NCBI RefSeq assembly: GCF_040110915.1
Contig: NZ_CP157793.1
Coordinates: 2,492,939 to 2,556,938 of the forward strand
Reading direction: 5' to 3'
Source of the DNA: Stappia sp.
GTDB lineage: Bacteria > Pseudomonadota > Alphaproteobacteria > Rhizobiales > Stappiaceae
Length of the DNA: 64,000 nt
Made by a program: the position numbers and the translations under genes. Within the stretch, counting starts at the first letter, position 1. Each line of letters opens with the position of its first letter. The notes beneath the pieces are model-generated. The model had not been told where the DNA came from and ran no database searches. It was given only the letters and a program-made list of their open reading frames with translations. Below, piece by piece: positions 8,390 to 18,000 of this stretch.

Positions 8390-9661
8390 ATGCGCGAGAC
8401 CGACGGCACACACCACGGCGGCGCGCCCCCGGACGGCCCGACGGGCGAGGACGACCGGCGCGGGCGCATCGCCGACAACATCGTGCATTTCGCCCGCACC
8501 CTGCGCCGCGCCGGGATGCCGGTGGGGCCGGCGAGCGTCGTGGATGCGGTCGAGGCGGTGGAAATCGCCGGGATCCGGAGCCGCGAGGATCTTTACTGGA
8601 CGCTGCATGCCGTCTTCGTGCGCAAGCGCGAGCATCGCGCGGTCTTCGACGAGGCGTTTCGCATCTACTGGAAATCGCGCGGGCTTGTCGAAAAGCTCCT
8701 GTCGATCCTCTCGCCGGTCGCCCCGGCGCGCTCCGACCCGCAAAAGCCCAAGGCCGGACAGACCCGCGTCGCCCAGGCGTTTCAGGCGACCCGCCAACGC
8801 GAGGCCGAGACCGAGCGCGAGGAACTGGAGATCGACGCGCGCTTCACCGTGTCGGGCCGGGAGGTGTTGCAGACCAAGGACTTCGCGCAGATGGACGCGG
8901 ACGAGATCCGTGCCGCGAAGGAGGCGCTGCGGCGCATGGTTCTGCCGATGGAGAAGATCCGCCGGCGCCGTCTGATCGCCGCTGCGCGCGGACGGGTCGA
9001 CCCGCGCCGCACGCTGCGCGCCTCCATGCGCACCGGCGGCGCGATGATCGACCTGCGTCACCGAAAGCCGGACCTGCGCCGCCCTCCGGTCGTCGCGCTG
9101 TGCGACATCTCAGGCTCGATGAGCCAATACACACGCATCCTGCTGCATTTCTTTCATGCACTGACCGAGGAGCGGCGCAACGTCCACACCTTCCTGTTCG
9201 GCACGCGGCTGACCAATGTCACCCGCCAGTTGCGGATGAAGGACCCGGACGAGGCGCTGATCGCCTGCAGCGAGGGCGTCGAGGACTGGTCGGGCGGAAC
9301 CCGGATCGCGACCGCGCTGCATGCCTTCAACCGGGACTGGTCGCGGCGTGTCCTGTCGGGCGGCCCCATCGTGCTCTTGGTCACCGACGGGCTCGAACGC
9401 GACACCGACGAGGATCTGGCGCGCGAGATGGACCGGCTGCACCGGTCCTGCCGGCGGCTGATCTGGCTCAATCCGCTCCTGCGCTTCGAGGGCTTCGAGG
9501 CCCGCGCCAAGGGCGTGCGCGCGATGCTGCCGCATGTCGACGAGTTCCGAGCGGTGCATTCCCTCGATGCGGTCGCCGACCTCTGCCAGGCCCTGTCGGG
9601 AACGACCAGGCGGCGCCCGGAGGTCGATCCGCGCACATGGTTGCGGGCCGCCGGCGCCTGA
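8390..9661 (+). CDS. CoxE-like von Willebrand factor A domain protein
   Basis: A 423-residue VWA protein related to CoxE. The MIDAS metal site DISGS (239-243) is intact, followed by the VHTFLFGTRLTNVT strand and the WSGGTRIATAL segment carrying the MIDAS threonine. The N-terminal 190 residues are helical with a charged linker. It should form a functional unit with the adjacent MoxR ATPase (5-bp gap). The partner complex they mature is not encoded nearby. Confidence 0.9.
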   Translation: MRETDGTHHGGAPPDGPTGEDDRRGRIADNIVHFARTLRRAGMPVGPASVVDAVEAVEIAGIRSREDLYWTLHAVFVRKREHRAVFDEAFRIYWKSRGLVEKLLSILSPVAPARSDPQKPKAGQTRVAQAFQATRQREAETEREELEIDARFTVSGREVLQTKDFAQMDADEIRAAKEALRRMVLPMEKIRRRRLIAAARGRVDPRRTLRASMRTGGAMIDLRHRKPDLRRPPVVALCDISGSMSQYTRILLHFFHALTEERRNVHTFLFGTRLTNVTRQLRMKDPDEALIACSEGVEDWSGGTRIATALHAFNRDWSRRVLSGGPIVLLVTDGLERDTDEDLAREMDRLHRSCRRLIWLNPLLRFEGFEARAKGVRAMLPHVDEFRAVHSLDAVADLCQALSGTTRRRPEVDPRTWLRAAGA

Positions 9662-9740
9662 GCGCGCCCGGCTGCCCCGCGGCCGCCACGATCTGCGCCA
9701 AGGATACCGGGGAAGAAGAAACCCCGACAGGACTCCATCG

Positions 9741-10091
9741 ATGAAATCTCCGGTTCGCCCCTCTTTCGCGGTCGCCCCTCTGGCGCTCGCCGCCCTTCTC
9801 CTTGCCGGCGCGGCGCCCCCCGCCGGCGCCACCAGCGGCCCCGGCTGCCTGCGCGTGGTCAATGTCGCGCAAGGCGATGTCTTGAACATGCGCGCCGGCG
9901 CCTCGGCGCGCTCGGCCATCGTCGACCGCCTGCCGCCCGGCCGCCACGGCATCATCGCCCTGCGGGGCCCTTGCATCCCGACGTCCCGGCCCTGGGGGCA
10001 GCGCTGGTGCCCGGTGACGCATTCCAACGGCAATGCGGTCATCGATGGCTACGTCAAGGCGCGCTACGTGCGCGACAACGACTGCCCCTGA
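9741..10091 (+). CDS. Secreted SH3-like domain protein
   Basis: A 116-residue exported protein. It has a signal peptide (about 1-36, cleavage near AGA-TSG) and a bacterial SH3-type domain: GDVLNMRAGASARSAIVDRLPPGRHGI and the W-rich end RWCPVTHSNGNAVIDGYVKARYV. Four cysteines in the mature part probably form periplasmic disulfides. ATG at 9741 follows an AGGACTCCATCG sequence. Such domains bind peptidoglycan or proteins; no specific role can be assigned. Confidence 0.82.
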   Translation: MKSPVRPSFAVAPLALAALLLAGAAPPAGATSGPGCLRVVNVAQGDVLNMRAGASARSAIVDRLPPGRHGIIALRGPCIPTSRPWGQRWCPVTHSNGNAVIDGYVKARYVRDNDCP

Positions 10092-10113
10092 CGGCACCCG
10101 GAGTTCTGCGCCG

Positions 10114-10833
10114 TCAGAAGACGAGGCGCCAGAGCAGCGGCAGCAGCAGCGCGGTCGCCAGCGCGTTGAGCCCCATGGCAAGCCCTGAAAAGGCGCCGGC
10201 GGTCTCGTTGACCTGCAAGGCCCGCGCGGTCCCGATGCCATGGGCCGCGACGCCGATTGCGAAGCCGCGTGCCCGCCAGTCGCGCACCCGCACGAGATCG
10301 AGCACCAGCGGGCCGAGCGCGGCCCCCAGGATGCCGGTCAGGATCACAAGAACGGCGGTCAGCGAAGGCAGCCCGCCCAGCGCATCGGAGATGCCCATGG
10401 CGACCGGTGCCGTCACCGATTTCGGCGCGAGCGAGGCAAGCGTTTCCGGCGCGGCCTCGAAGAGTGCCGCGAGGCCGACCGCTGACGCCGCCGCCGTCAC
10501 CGATCCCGTCAGCAGGCTTGCGAGAATCGCGAAGGCGGAGCGCCGCACCTTGTCGAACTGGCGGTAGAGCGGGATTGCCAGCGCCACGGTCGCGGGGCCA
10601 AGCAGGAAATGCACGAATTGCGCCCCGTCGAAATAGGTCTCATAGGGCGTATCCGTCGCGATCAACAGCCCGGCGATGAGCGCCACCGCGATCAGCACCG
10701 GATTGACCAGCGGATGCAGGCGCGCGCGGCGAGCAAGCGCGAGCCCGATCTGATAGGCGATCAGCGTGAAGGTCAGCGCGGCGAGCGGGCTCGCGGAGAG
10801 ATAGACCCAGACGTCGGCAAGCGGCGCCTCCAT
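10114..10833 (-). CDS. LrgB/CidB-type membrane protein
   Basis: A 239-residue, multi-spanning membrane protein of the LrgB family, the larger partner of the holin-like LrgA; the pair is linked to murein hydrolase control in Gram-positives and to pyruvate or glycolate export in some organisms. Family signatures ALIPLYRQF-like (ALAIPLYRQFDKV) and LAPKSVTAPVAMGIS are present. The ATG overlaps the stop of the upstream lrgA-like gene (TGATG), indicating translational coupling. Confidence 0.88.
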   Translation of the reverse strand: MEAPLADVWVYLSASPLAALTFTLIAYQIGLALARRARLHPLVNPVLIAVALIAGLLIATDTPYETYFDGAQFVHFLLGPATVALAIPLYRQFDKVRRSAFAILASLLTGSVTAAASAVGLAALFEAAPETLASLAPKSVTAPVAMGISDALGGLPSLTAVLVILTGILGAALGPLVLDLVRVRDWRARGFAIGVAAHGIGTARALQVNETAGAFSGLAMGLNALATALLLPLLWRLVF

Positions 10834-11219
10834 CACCGGTCCTCGTCTTTCGCGGGCTCGACCGAGACATCGGTCGGACCGCCGTCCCCGCGCAAGCTCC
10901 AGCGCATGACGAGCGCCGTGACGGCGATGGTGACGAGTGTCGAGACCAGCAGCGACACCGTGATCGCCAGCCCCTCGCGCCCCAGCAGCCCGAGATGCAG
11001 CACGACCCCGACGCCGGCCGGCACGAACAGCAGGGCGAGATTGGTGAGCAGCGCGTCGCCGACCCGGGCGAGTGCGTCCGGGATGCGTCCGCGCACCATC
11101 AGCCCGGCGAACAGCAGCACCATGCCGACCACCGGCCCCGGCACCGGCGCCCCGCTCGCCGCCACCAGGATCTCGCCGATCAGCTGGCAGCTCAAAATGA
11201 CCGTCAGCGCACCCAGCAT
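10833..11219 (-). CDS. LrgA/CidA-type membrane protein
   Basis: A 128-residue protein with four predicted membrane segments, of the CidA/LrgA holin-like family. It shows QLIGEILV, PVPGPVVGMVLLFAGL and the LLFVPAGVGVV signature of the family. The start is the ATG giving MLGALTVIL; the open frame further upstream is low-complexity arginine-rich sequence. It is coupled to the lrgB-like gene downstream. Confidence 0.87.
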   Translation of the reverse strand: MLGALTVILSCQLIGEILVAASGAPVPGPVVGMVLLFAGLMVRGRIPDALARVGDALLTNLALLFVPAGVGVVLHLGLLGREGLAITVSLLVSTLVTIAVTALVMRWSLRGDGGPTDVSVEPAKDEDR

Positions 11220-11409
11220 CGCCTGCCCTCCGTCATGTGTCGCCGTCACGCGGCAAGCGTGCGGCGCGGCGCGCCTGCGCACAAGGGGCCGCACGCGCGA
11301 AAGAGACTGTACGCGGACGCAAGGCGACGGGACGCGCCGCAACGCAGACGGCTCCGGCCGGAGACCGACCGGAGCCGCGCACGTTCGGGTGGATCGGACC
11401 CGACGTCTC

Positions 11410-12027
11410 CTATTCCGCCGGCGCGGGGCGCGCACCGCCATCGGAACGGGAGGGATCGCCGAGCATGTCCTCGGCCTTGTCCATGTCCGCCTGCCAGGGC
11501 ACCAGCCGCTCCAGCACCGCGAGACCGACGGCGAGCACGGCCGCAAAGCCCAGCGCCAGCGCCCAGAAGGGCACCGGCAGAAGATCGGCGAAGGTGATCT
11601 TGCCGAAGGAGCCCCAGTCGAGCGCGGCGTCGATGGGCGCCTTGAAATAGCCGAAGACAATCGCGCCGCCGATACCGCCGGCGATCACCGCCCAGGCGTC
11701 GCGATAGCCGGCTCCGGCCTGCGCGAGCGCGGTGCCGGGGCACGCGCCGGCGAGCGCGATGCCCACCCCCAGGATCAGCCCGCCGACGAGGACGGGACCG
11801 AGCGCGAAGGTCTTGGGATGCAAGGCGACCCCGAACGCGCCGTTCAGCACCGCCAGCGCCACCAGCCCCGTGATGGTGGCGGCGAGAAACATCTTCAGCA
11901 TGGTGAAGTTGCGGAACTGGAACTGGCCGACGAGAACGCCGGGTTCCATCACGCGGCTCTTCTCCAGCGCCACGCCGAAGACGAGGCCCATGGTCAGGCC
12001 GAGCAGGACGAGCCAGGCAATCGACAT
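11410..12027 (-). CDS. YeeE/YedE-type sulfur transport membrane protein (half 2)
   Basis: A 205-residue membrane protein of the YeeE/YedE (DUF395) family, bacterial transporters for thiosulfate or related sulfur species. It has about four membrane helices and the hallmark [14 protein letters not shown] around the pore cysteine. ATG at 12027 follows GAGGAG. It starts 11 bp after the stop of the sister gene, the usual arrangement in which two half-size proteins pair. The operator-like repeat before the sister gene presumably controls both. Confidence 0.87.
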   Translation of the reverse strand: MSIAWLVLLGLTMGLVFGVALEKSRVMEPGVLVGQFQFRNFTMLKMFLAATITGLVALAVLNGAFGVALHPKTFALGPVLVGGLILGVGIALAGACPGTALAQAGAGYRDAWAVIAGGIGGAIVFGYFKAPIDAALDWGSFGKITFADLLPVPFWALALGFAAVLAVGLAVLERLVPWQADMDKAEDMLGDPSRSDGGARPAPAE

Positions 12028-12038
12028 CGTGTGTCTCC

Positions 12039-12554
12039 TCAAACCTTCTTGAACAGGGCGGCGGTCAGGATGCCGCCGGCGAACATCGCCGCAACGGCGA
12101 CCGTCGACCCGACGGCAAGCTGCGCCATGCCGGAGATGCCGTGTCCGGACGTGCAGCCTCCGGCAATGCGCGCGCCGAGCAGAAGCACGAAGCCGCCGGC
12201 AAACCCCCAGGCCATGCGGCCGGCCAGCGACGTGACCCCGGTCATCCGCGTCCAGGCCGGCGAAAAGCCCGCGCGACGCGAGCCGGACACGCTGGACGAC
12301 AGCCACGCGCCCAGCGCGATGCCGGCGACCAGCGCCGACTGCCAGAAGTATTTTTCCGACACCATGTACTTGGAGAAATAGGCGATCTCGGACGCGGCCG
12401 GATCGACGAGGGCGGCGAGCCAGCCGCCCGCCGTGACGAAGGAGGACGACGCGCCGAGCGCGGTGTCGACGAGCAGAAAGGCCGGGATCTGCAGCAGGCC
12501 GATGATCACGCCGGCCACATAGGGCGACCAGCTTCGCCTGGAGAGTGACAACAT
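12039..12554 (-). CDS. YeeE/YedE-type sulfur transport membrane protein (half 1)
   Basis: A 171-residue DUF395 membrane protein, partner of the next gene. The pore signature GGCTSGHGISG, with its conserved cysteine, lies in the last third. The ATG giving MLSLSRRSW is preferred (ACGGAG upstream) over an extension into the AT-rich control region. Paired half-transporters of this type are commonly co-regulated with sulfide-oxidising or persulfide-handling genes; here the inverted repeat 30 bp upstream supports that. Confidence 0.87.
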   Translation of the reverse strand: MLSLSRRSWSPYVAGVIIGLLQIPAFLLVDTALGASSSFVTAGGWLAALVDPAASEIAYFSKYMVSEKYFWQSALVAGIALGAWLSSSVSGSRRAGFSPAWTRMTGVTSLAGRMAWGFAGGFVLLLGARIAGGCTSGHGISGMAQLAVGSTVAVAAMFAGGILTAALFKKV

Positions 12555-12583
12555 GGGATAACTCCGTTCAAATCGTACGAAAT

Positions 12584-12605
12584 AATATTCGAAAGTATGA
12601 ACATT
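12584..12605 (-). promoter_or_regulatory. Inverted-repeat operator, ArsR-type, before YeeE/YedE genes
   Basis: AATATTC, eight bases, GAACATT: an inverted repeat with one mismatch, in an AT-rich stretch 30 bp upstream of the first transporter ATG. It matches the form ATTC-N8-GAAT, which I recall being described for SqrR/BigR sulfide- and persulfide-sensing repressors, with one base different in one half. An almost identical site occurs at 39869-39890. Confidence 0.55.
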
Positions 12606-12663
12606 ATAATCCGCAGGAACCCGTAACCGGCCCATGTGGCGCCGGGCGGGGCGCGACCTTGCG

Positions 12664-13182
12664 TCAGTTGACGACGATCACCGGCGTGTTCACCCGCACC
12701 CGGCGGAAGAGATCGGCGATATCGGAGTTGCGCATGCGAATGCAGCCGTAGGACACGGCGCGGCCGATGAGGCCCGGCCGGTTGGTGCCGTGGATCGCAT
12801 ATTCGCCGCCGGCCAGCGTCATCGCGGCGACGCCCATCGGGTTGTTCGGCGCGCCGCCGGGGATCACGTCGGGCAAATGCGGCAGATCGCGCTTCACGGC
12901 CGCCGGCGGCGACCAGGCGGGACGCACATGCATGCCATTGATATAGGTCCGTCCGACCCAGGCCTTGCCGCGCTTGCCGACAGCAACGGGGTAGCGCAGC
13001 GCGGTGCCGCCGCGCTGGACGAGATAGAGCCGGCGTTCCCGGTTCTTGACCAGGATGGTGCCGGGCGCGACGCGCGCGTCGGCGAAATGCACCACCTCCG
13101 GCGACGCAAAGACGGGTGCCGACCACAAGGCGATCCCGATCGCCAGATACAGCGCGACCATTCCCCAGACAAGCCGGCCCAT
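12664..13182 (-). CDS. L,D-transpeptidase (YkuD domain)
   Basis: A 172-residue periplasmic enzyme that cross-links peptidoglycan through 3-3 bonds or anchors proteins to it. It has an N-terminal signal or anchor helix (5-26). The YkuD domain has the catalytic motif HGTN (His131) and SYGCIRM (Cys147, Arg149). The final residues, VNTPVIVVN, are typical of the fold. A 317-bp divergent region separates it from the flavin reductase gene. Confidence 0.92.
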   Translation of the reverse strand: MGRLVWGMVALYLAIGIALWSAPVFASPEVVHFADARVAPGTILVKNRERRLYLVQRGGTALRYPVAVGKRGKAWVGRTYINGMHVRPAWSPPAAVKRDLPHLPDVIPGGAPNNPMGVAAMTLAGGEYAIHGTNRPGLIGRAVSYGCIRMRNSDIADLFRRVRVNTPVIVVN

Positions 13183-13499
13183 CCCGCACTCCCCCTTCGA
13201 TCTTTAACGAAGAGTTTACGCAAGACCGGACGGCGACTGAACGGGGCGGGCGGAAGATTCGCCCGTTAAGGTGAACGCGCTGGGGTTGCCGGCGCGCCGC
13301 CGTCCGACATATGAGCGCCTGCACGGCCCGGTCCGTCGCTTCGACTGAACCGCGCGGACTGAGCAACGTATTTGAAACGAAGCCTCGTTAGCGTTACCGA
13401 TGGCGAGCGTGAACCGACTGCCCAAAGACGACGCCCCGGTCTCGCTGGCGCGGCACGCACCCGGTGCCTGACCTTTTGGACGGGCCGTGAAAGGACCGA
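13183..13499. other. Divergent intergenic region
   Basis: 317 bp between the L,D-transpeptidase (leftward) and the flavin reductase (rightward). It should hold both promoters. I see AT-richer patches near 13200-13215 and 13367-13393 but no convincing operator, riboswitch or small gene. AAGGA at 13491-13495 is the flavin reductase ribosome-binding site. Confidence 0.4.
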
Positions 13500-14039
13500 A
13501 TGATGAACAGCCTTGCCGCACGGCTGGCGATGAGCGACGGAAGTCGCTGGAAGGAGCCCCGCGTGGACGCAGAATCCTTTCGCGAGGCGATGAGCCGCCT
13601 CGGCACGGCGGTGCATATCGCCACCACCGACGGCCCGGGCGGACGCTGCGGCACCACCGTGTCCGCCGTCACCTCGGTGTCGGACGCACCACCCACGGTG
13701 CTCGTCTGCGTCAACCGGCGGGCCCGCATCAACGCCCTCATCAAGGCCAACGGCCTGTTCGCCATCAACACGCTCCCGGCGGACGCGGAAGAGCTGTCCA
13801 ACGCCTTCGCCGGCAAGGGCGACCTGCCGCTCGACGACCGCTTCGCCATGGCGGATTGGACGAAGCTGACCACCGGCGCCCCGGCGCTTGCCGGCGCGCG
13901 CGTCACCGTCGACTGCCGGGTGACGGAAATTTCCGAGATCGGCACGCATTCCGTGATCTTCGGCGAGATCGTCGACATCGCGCTCGGCGAGCGCGGGCCG
14001 GCGCTGATCTATCTCGACCGCGCCTATCACCGCATCTGA
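13500..14039 (+). CDS. Flavin reductase domain protein
   Basis: A 179-residue FMN-binding split-barrel protein of the flavin reductase-like family, which reduces FMN with NAD(P)H, usually for a two-component monooxygenase. The expected FMN motif GTTVSAVTSVSDAPPTVLVCVN (upper barrel), the NGLFAINTL strand and the C-terminal HSVIFGEIVDI...LIYLDRAYHRI are present. Two adjacent ATGs (13500, 13503) are possible starts. The next gene begins 6 bp on, so the two form an operon, but no monooxygenase is nearby. Confidence 0.88.
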   Translation: MMNSLAARLAMSDGSRWKEPRVDAESFREAMSRLGTAVHIATTDGPGGRCGTTVSAVTSVSDAPPTVLVCVNRRARINALIKANGLFAINTLPADAEELSNAFAGKGDLPLDDRFAMADWTKLTTGAPALAGARVTVDCRVTEISEIGTHSVIFGEIVDIALGERGPALIYLDRAYHRI

Positions 14040-14045
14040 CGCGCC

Positions 14046-15053
14046 ATGCCCGCCTTGCGCAATCTGCTCACCGACGTGCCCGGCCTCAGGGTCGGCAACG
14101 CGGGCGACACGCGGCTCAAGTCTGGCGTGACCGTGGTTCTGCCCGACGCGCCGGTCACCGCCTCGGTGGCGATCCAGGGCGGGGCGCCCGGCACGCGCGA
14201 GGCGGCCCTGCTCGATCCGGGTTTCACCGTGCAGCAGGTCGACGCGCTGGTGCTGTCGGGCGGCTCCGCCTTCGGCCTCGACGCGGGCTCCGGCGCGCAA
14301 ATGGAATTGGCGGCACACGGGCGCGGCTTCGCCGTCGGCGACGTCCGCGTGCCGATCGTGCCGGCCGCGATCCTCTTCGATCTGCTGAACGGCGGCGACA
14401 AGGAGTGGGGCGAGACCAACCCCTATGCCGCGCTCGGCCGCGCCGCCGTGCGCGCCGCCGCGGAGAATTTCGAGATCGGGACGGCGGGCGCCGGCCTCGG
14501 CGCGACGACGGCCACCCTCAAGGGCGGGCTCGGCTCGGCCTCCGTGCGGCTGTCGAGCGGCGCGACGCTCGGCGCGCTGGTTGCCGTCAATGCGCTCGGC
14601 AGCCCGATCATGGGCGACGGACCCCACTTCTGGGCCGCGCCCTTCGAGCGCGACGGGGAGTTCGGCGGGCTCGGCCTGCCCGCGTGGACGCCGGACTGCG
14701 CCACCATACGCACCAAGCTCGACGCGATGACGGAGGGCGCCAATACGACCATCGCGGTCATCGCCACCGATCTCGATCTCGACAAGTCGGCGCTGAAACG
14801 GCTGGCGGTGATGGCGCATGACGGCTTCGCCCGGGCCCTGTGGCCGGCGCATACCCCGCTGGACGGGGATCTGGTCTTCGCCCTGTCGACGGGCAAACGC
14901 CCGCTAACGAACCCGCTCGCCGAGACGGTGGAGGCCGGCGCGCAAGCCGCCGCCGTCATGGCCCGCGCGATCGCGCGCGGCGTCCATGCGGCGACCCCCG
15001 CCCCCGGCGATACGCTCCCCACCTGGAAAACACGCTTCGCCGAGGGCGGCTGA
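14046..15053 (+). CDS. P1-family (DmpA/NylC-like) N-terminal nucleophile hydrolase
   Basis: A 335-residue protein of peptidase family S58/P1 (DmpA aminopeptidase, NylC oligoamide hydrolase). These precursors cleave themselves to expose an N-terminal nucleophile. The conserved site here reads GANTTIAVIATD with Asn233-Thr234, resembling the Asn-Thr cleavage of NylC rather than the Gly-Ser of DmpA. LSGGSAFGLDA (70-80), GGDKEWGE and the glycine-rich GAGLGATTATLKGGLGSAS block fit the family. The substrate is unknown. It is probably co-transcribed with the flavin reductase. Confidence 0.88.
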   Translation: MPALRNLLTDVPGLRVGNAGDTRLKSGVTVVLPDAPVTASVAIQGGAPGTREAALLDPGFTVQQVDALVLSGGSAFGLDAGSGAQMELAAHGRGFAVGDVRVPIVPAAILFDLLNGGDKEWGETNPYAALGRAAVRAAAENFEIGTAGAGLGATTATLKGGLGSASVRLSSGATLGALVAVNALGSPIMGDGPHFWAAPFERDGEFGGLGLPAWTPDCATIRTKLDAMTEGANTTIAVIATDLDLDKSALKRLAVMAHDGFARALWPAHTPLDGDLVFALSTGKRPLTNPLAETVEAGAQAAAVMARAIARGVHAATPAPGDTLPTWKTRFAEGG

Positions 15054-15074
15054 CGGCAACGCGCGCGAGGCGCC

Positions 15075-18000
15075 CTACTCGGCCGCCTCCAGATGCGGCA
15101 TCGTCCCGCTTGCGTCGAACCGCGCGAGCAGATCGGCCCGCTTTGCGGCCGCCTTCTCCAGATTGGCCGCCTTCACGGGACCGAAGCCGCGCACCAGATC
15201 CGGCACCCGGGCGAATTCCACGAGAAGCCCGTAGTTGACGCAGCCGACCGCGCCGGCGATGCGCTCCAGGTCCGCCAGATAGCTTGCGATCAGCGCCCGC
15301 TCGGCGCGCCGCTCCGCAGACTTTCCGAAGGGGTCGAACAGTCCGCCGCGCAGGCCCTTCAGTTTCGCAAGCAGGCCGAAGGCGGTAAACACCCAGGGCC
15401 CGAAGGCGATCTTCTTCGGCCGGCCGGTCCTGGGATCGAGCGCGCGCGAGATCAGCGGCGGGGCGAGCATCACTTTCAGTTTACCCGGCTCCTTGAACTG
15501 GGCGGCGAGCTTCCCCTTGAAGGCGGGGTCGGAATAAAGCCGGGCGACCTCGTATTCATCCTTATAGGCCATTACCTTGTACAGCATGTCGGCGGCCGTG
15601 CGGGTGAGCCGCATGGTGCCGTTGCCGCCTTGCGCGTCCGCCGCCCGCACCCGGTCAATGGCCGCGAGGAAGCGCTCCGCGTAGGCCCGGTCCTGATAGG
15701 CCGTGAGCTCGCGCGCCAGATAGGCGATACGATCCCCGAGCTCCATCTCCTCCGGCCCCTCGTCGGCCTCGGGCGACGGCATCGCGGCGAGGATCGCCTC
15801 GGGCGTCGCGAAGAGCACCCGGCCCGCGCGGAAGGCGGCGAGGTTCTTCGCCACCGCCGCGCCGTTGAGCCGGATCGCGGTCTCGATGGCCGCCGTGCCG
15901 AGCGGCAGGCGGCCGGCCTGATGCGCCATGCCCACCAGCATCATGTTGGCGTAGATCGCATCGCCGAAGAGCGCCTCGGCGAGGCTCGCCACATCCTGGC
16001 CGACGAAGAGCGGACACGCCTCCTCCAGCGTGCGACGCATGCGCGCCTCGTCGAAGGAGAGCGTCTGCTTCATCACGAACTCCGCTGTCGGCGCGACGCG
16101 GGAATTGGCGAAGCCGGCGGTCTTCGACCGGTCGATCAGCGCCAGCTGTTCGGCATTGGTCGCCACCACCATGTCGGAGGCGATCAGCAGATCGAGGCTC
16201 GCGGTCGGCACGCGCGGCCCCTCGATCGCCCTGTCGGCGGTCGAAAACCGCAGATGCGAGGTCACCGGACCGCCCTTCTGAGCCAGACCCGTCATGTCGA
16301 GCGTCGAGGCCTGCTTGCCGTCGATATGGGCGGCCATGGCGAGCACGGCGGCCAGCGTGGTGACGCCGGCCCCGCCGATCCCGGCGATCAGCGCGTTGAG
16401 CGTCACGTCGAGCGGCGCGACCGGCGCCGGATCGAGCGCGGCGACCAGCGCGTCGATGTCGAGGCCATGGGCCTCCGCCTTGCGCAGCTCCGCGCCCTCC
16501 ACGAAGACGAAGGAGGGACAAAAGCCCTTCACGCAGGAGAAGTCCTTGTTGCAGGAGGACTGGTTGATCCGCCGCTTCTCGCCGAAGGGCGTCGCGACCG
16601 GCTCCACCGACAGGCAGTTCGACTGCACCGAGCAGTCGCCGCAGCCCTCGCAGACGCGGTCGTTGATGAAGAGCCGCTTGTCGGGATCGGGGAAACTGCC
16701 GCGCTTGCGGCGCCGGCGCTTTTCCGCGGCACAGGTCTGGTCGTAGACGAGCGCGGTCACGCCCGCGACCGCCTGCAGATCACGCTGCACCGCCATCAGC
16801 TCGTCGCGATGCACCACATCCGTGCCCGGCGCCAGATCGTGGCGGCCAAGATAGGCATCGGGCTCCTCGCTGACGACGACGACGCGCTCGACCCCTTCCG
16901 CCTCGAGCTGGCGGGTGATCTGCGGCACGGTCAGCGTGCCGTCGACCGGCTGGCCGCCGGTCATCGCCACCGCGTCGTTGTAGAGGATCTTGTAGGTGAT
17001 CGAGACCTTTGAGGCGACCGCCTGGCGGATCGCCAGGATCGCGGAGTGGAAGTAGGTGCCGTCGCCGACATTGGCGAAGACATGGGTGTCGTTGGAAAAG
17101 GCCGACTGGCCGACCCACAGCGCGCCCTCGCCGCCCATGGCGATCTGCCCGTCGGTGGTGCGCCCGGCGACCTCGGTCATGGCGTGGCAGCCGATGCCCG
17201 GCATGGCGCGCGCGCCGTCCGGCACCAGCGTGGAGGTGGAATGCGGGCAGCCGGAACAGAAATAGGGCACGCGCGCGGCACGCTCCGCATGACCCTGCGA
17301 CCACATCACCTGCTTGTTCATGCGCTCCGCGACGGCGCGCATCTCGGACGTGACAATCTCCCCCGGCAGGAAGGCGAGAAGCGCCGGGATCAGTTCGGCG
17401 ACGGTCAGTTCCAGAACGTCGGTCAGGAACGGCGTGCCGTCAGGGCGCGTCTTGCCCCAGACCCTTGGCCGCGCGCCGTCCGGCCAACCGTAGGCGAGCT
17501 CCTTGATCTGCGGTTCGAGGAAGGCGCGCTTGTGCTCCACGACCATCAGCCGCTCGAGCCCGCGGGCGAATTCGGTGACGCCGGTCGGCTCCAGCGGCCA
17601 GGGCATCGCCACCTTGTAGATCGCCAGTCCGATGTCGCGGGCCATGGCCTCGGTGAGGCCGATCAGGTCGAGCGCCTGACGCAGGTCGCGATAGGCCTTG
17701 CCGGTCGCCACCAGACCGATGCGCGGACGCGTGGCGCCGAAAGCCACCCGGTCGAGCCCGTTGGCGCGCACATAGGCCTGCGCGGCCGGCACGCGGATGT
17801 CGCGCAACAGCCGCTCGGTCTCCAGCCGGTTGCCGAGCAGCAGCACCCGGTTGAGATCATGGTGCCGGCGCGGATCCTTCTCCCGCGGGTGAACGAAGGC
17901 GAGGCGGCGCGGATCGACCGAGATCGTCGCCGAGGCGTCCATCGTGTCTGCGAGGCAGATCATGCCCGTCCACAGGCCGGAAAAGCGCGACAGGGCGATC

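Noticed and set aside
13183..13499. FMN riboswitch before the flavin reductase gene
   Set aside because: None of the conserved riboswitch sequence blocks could be found.
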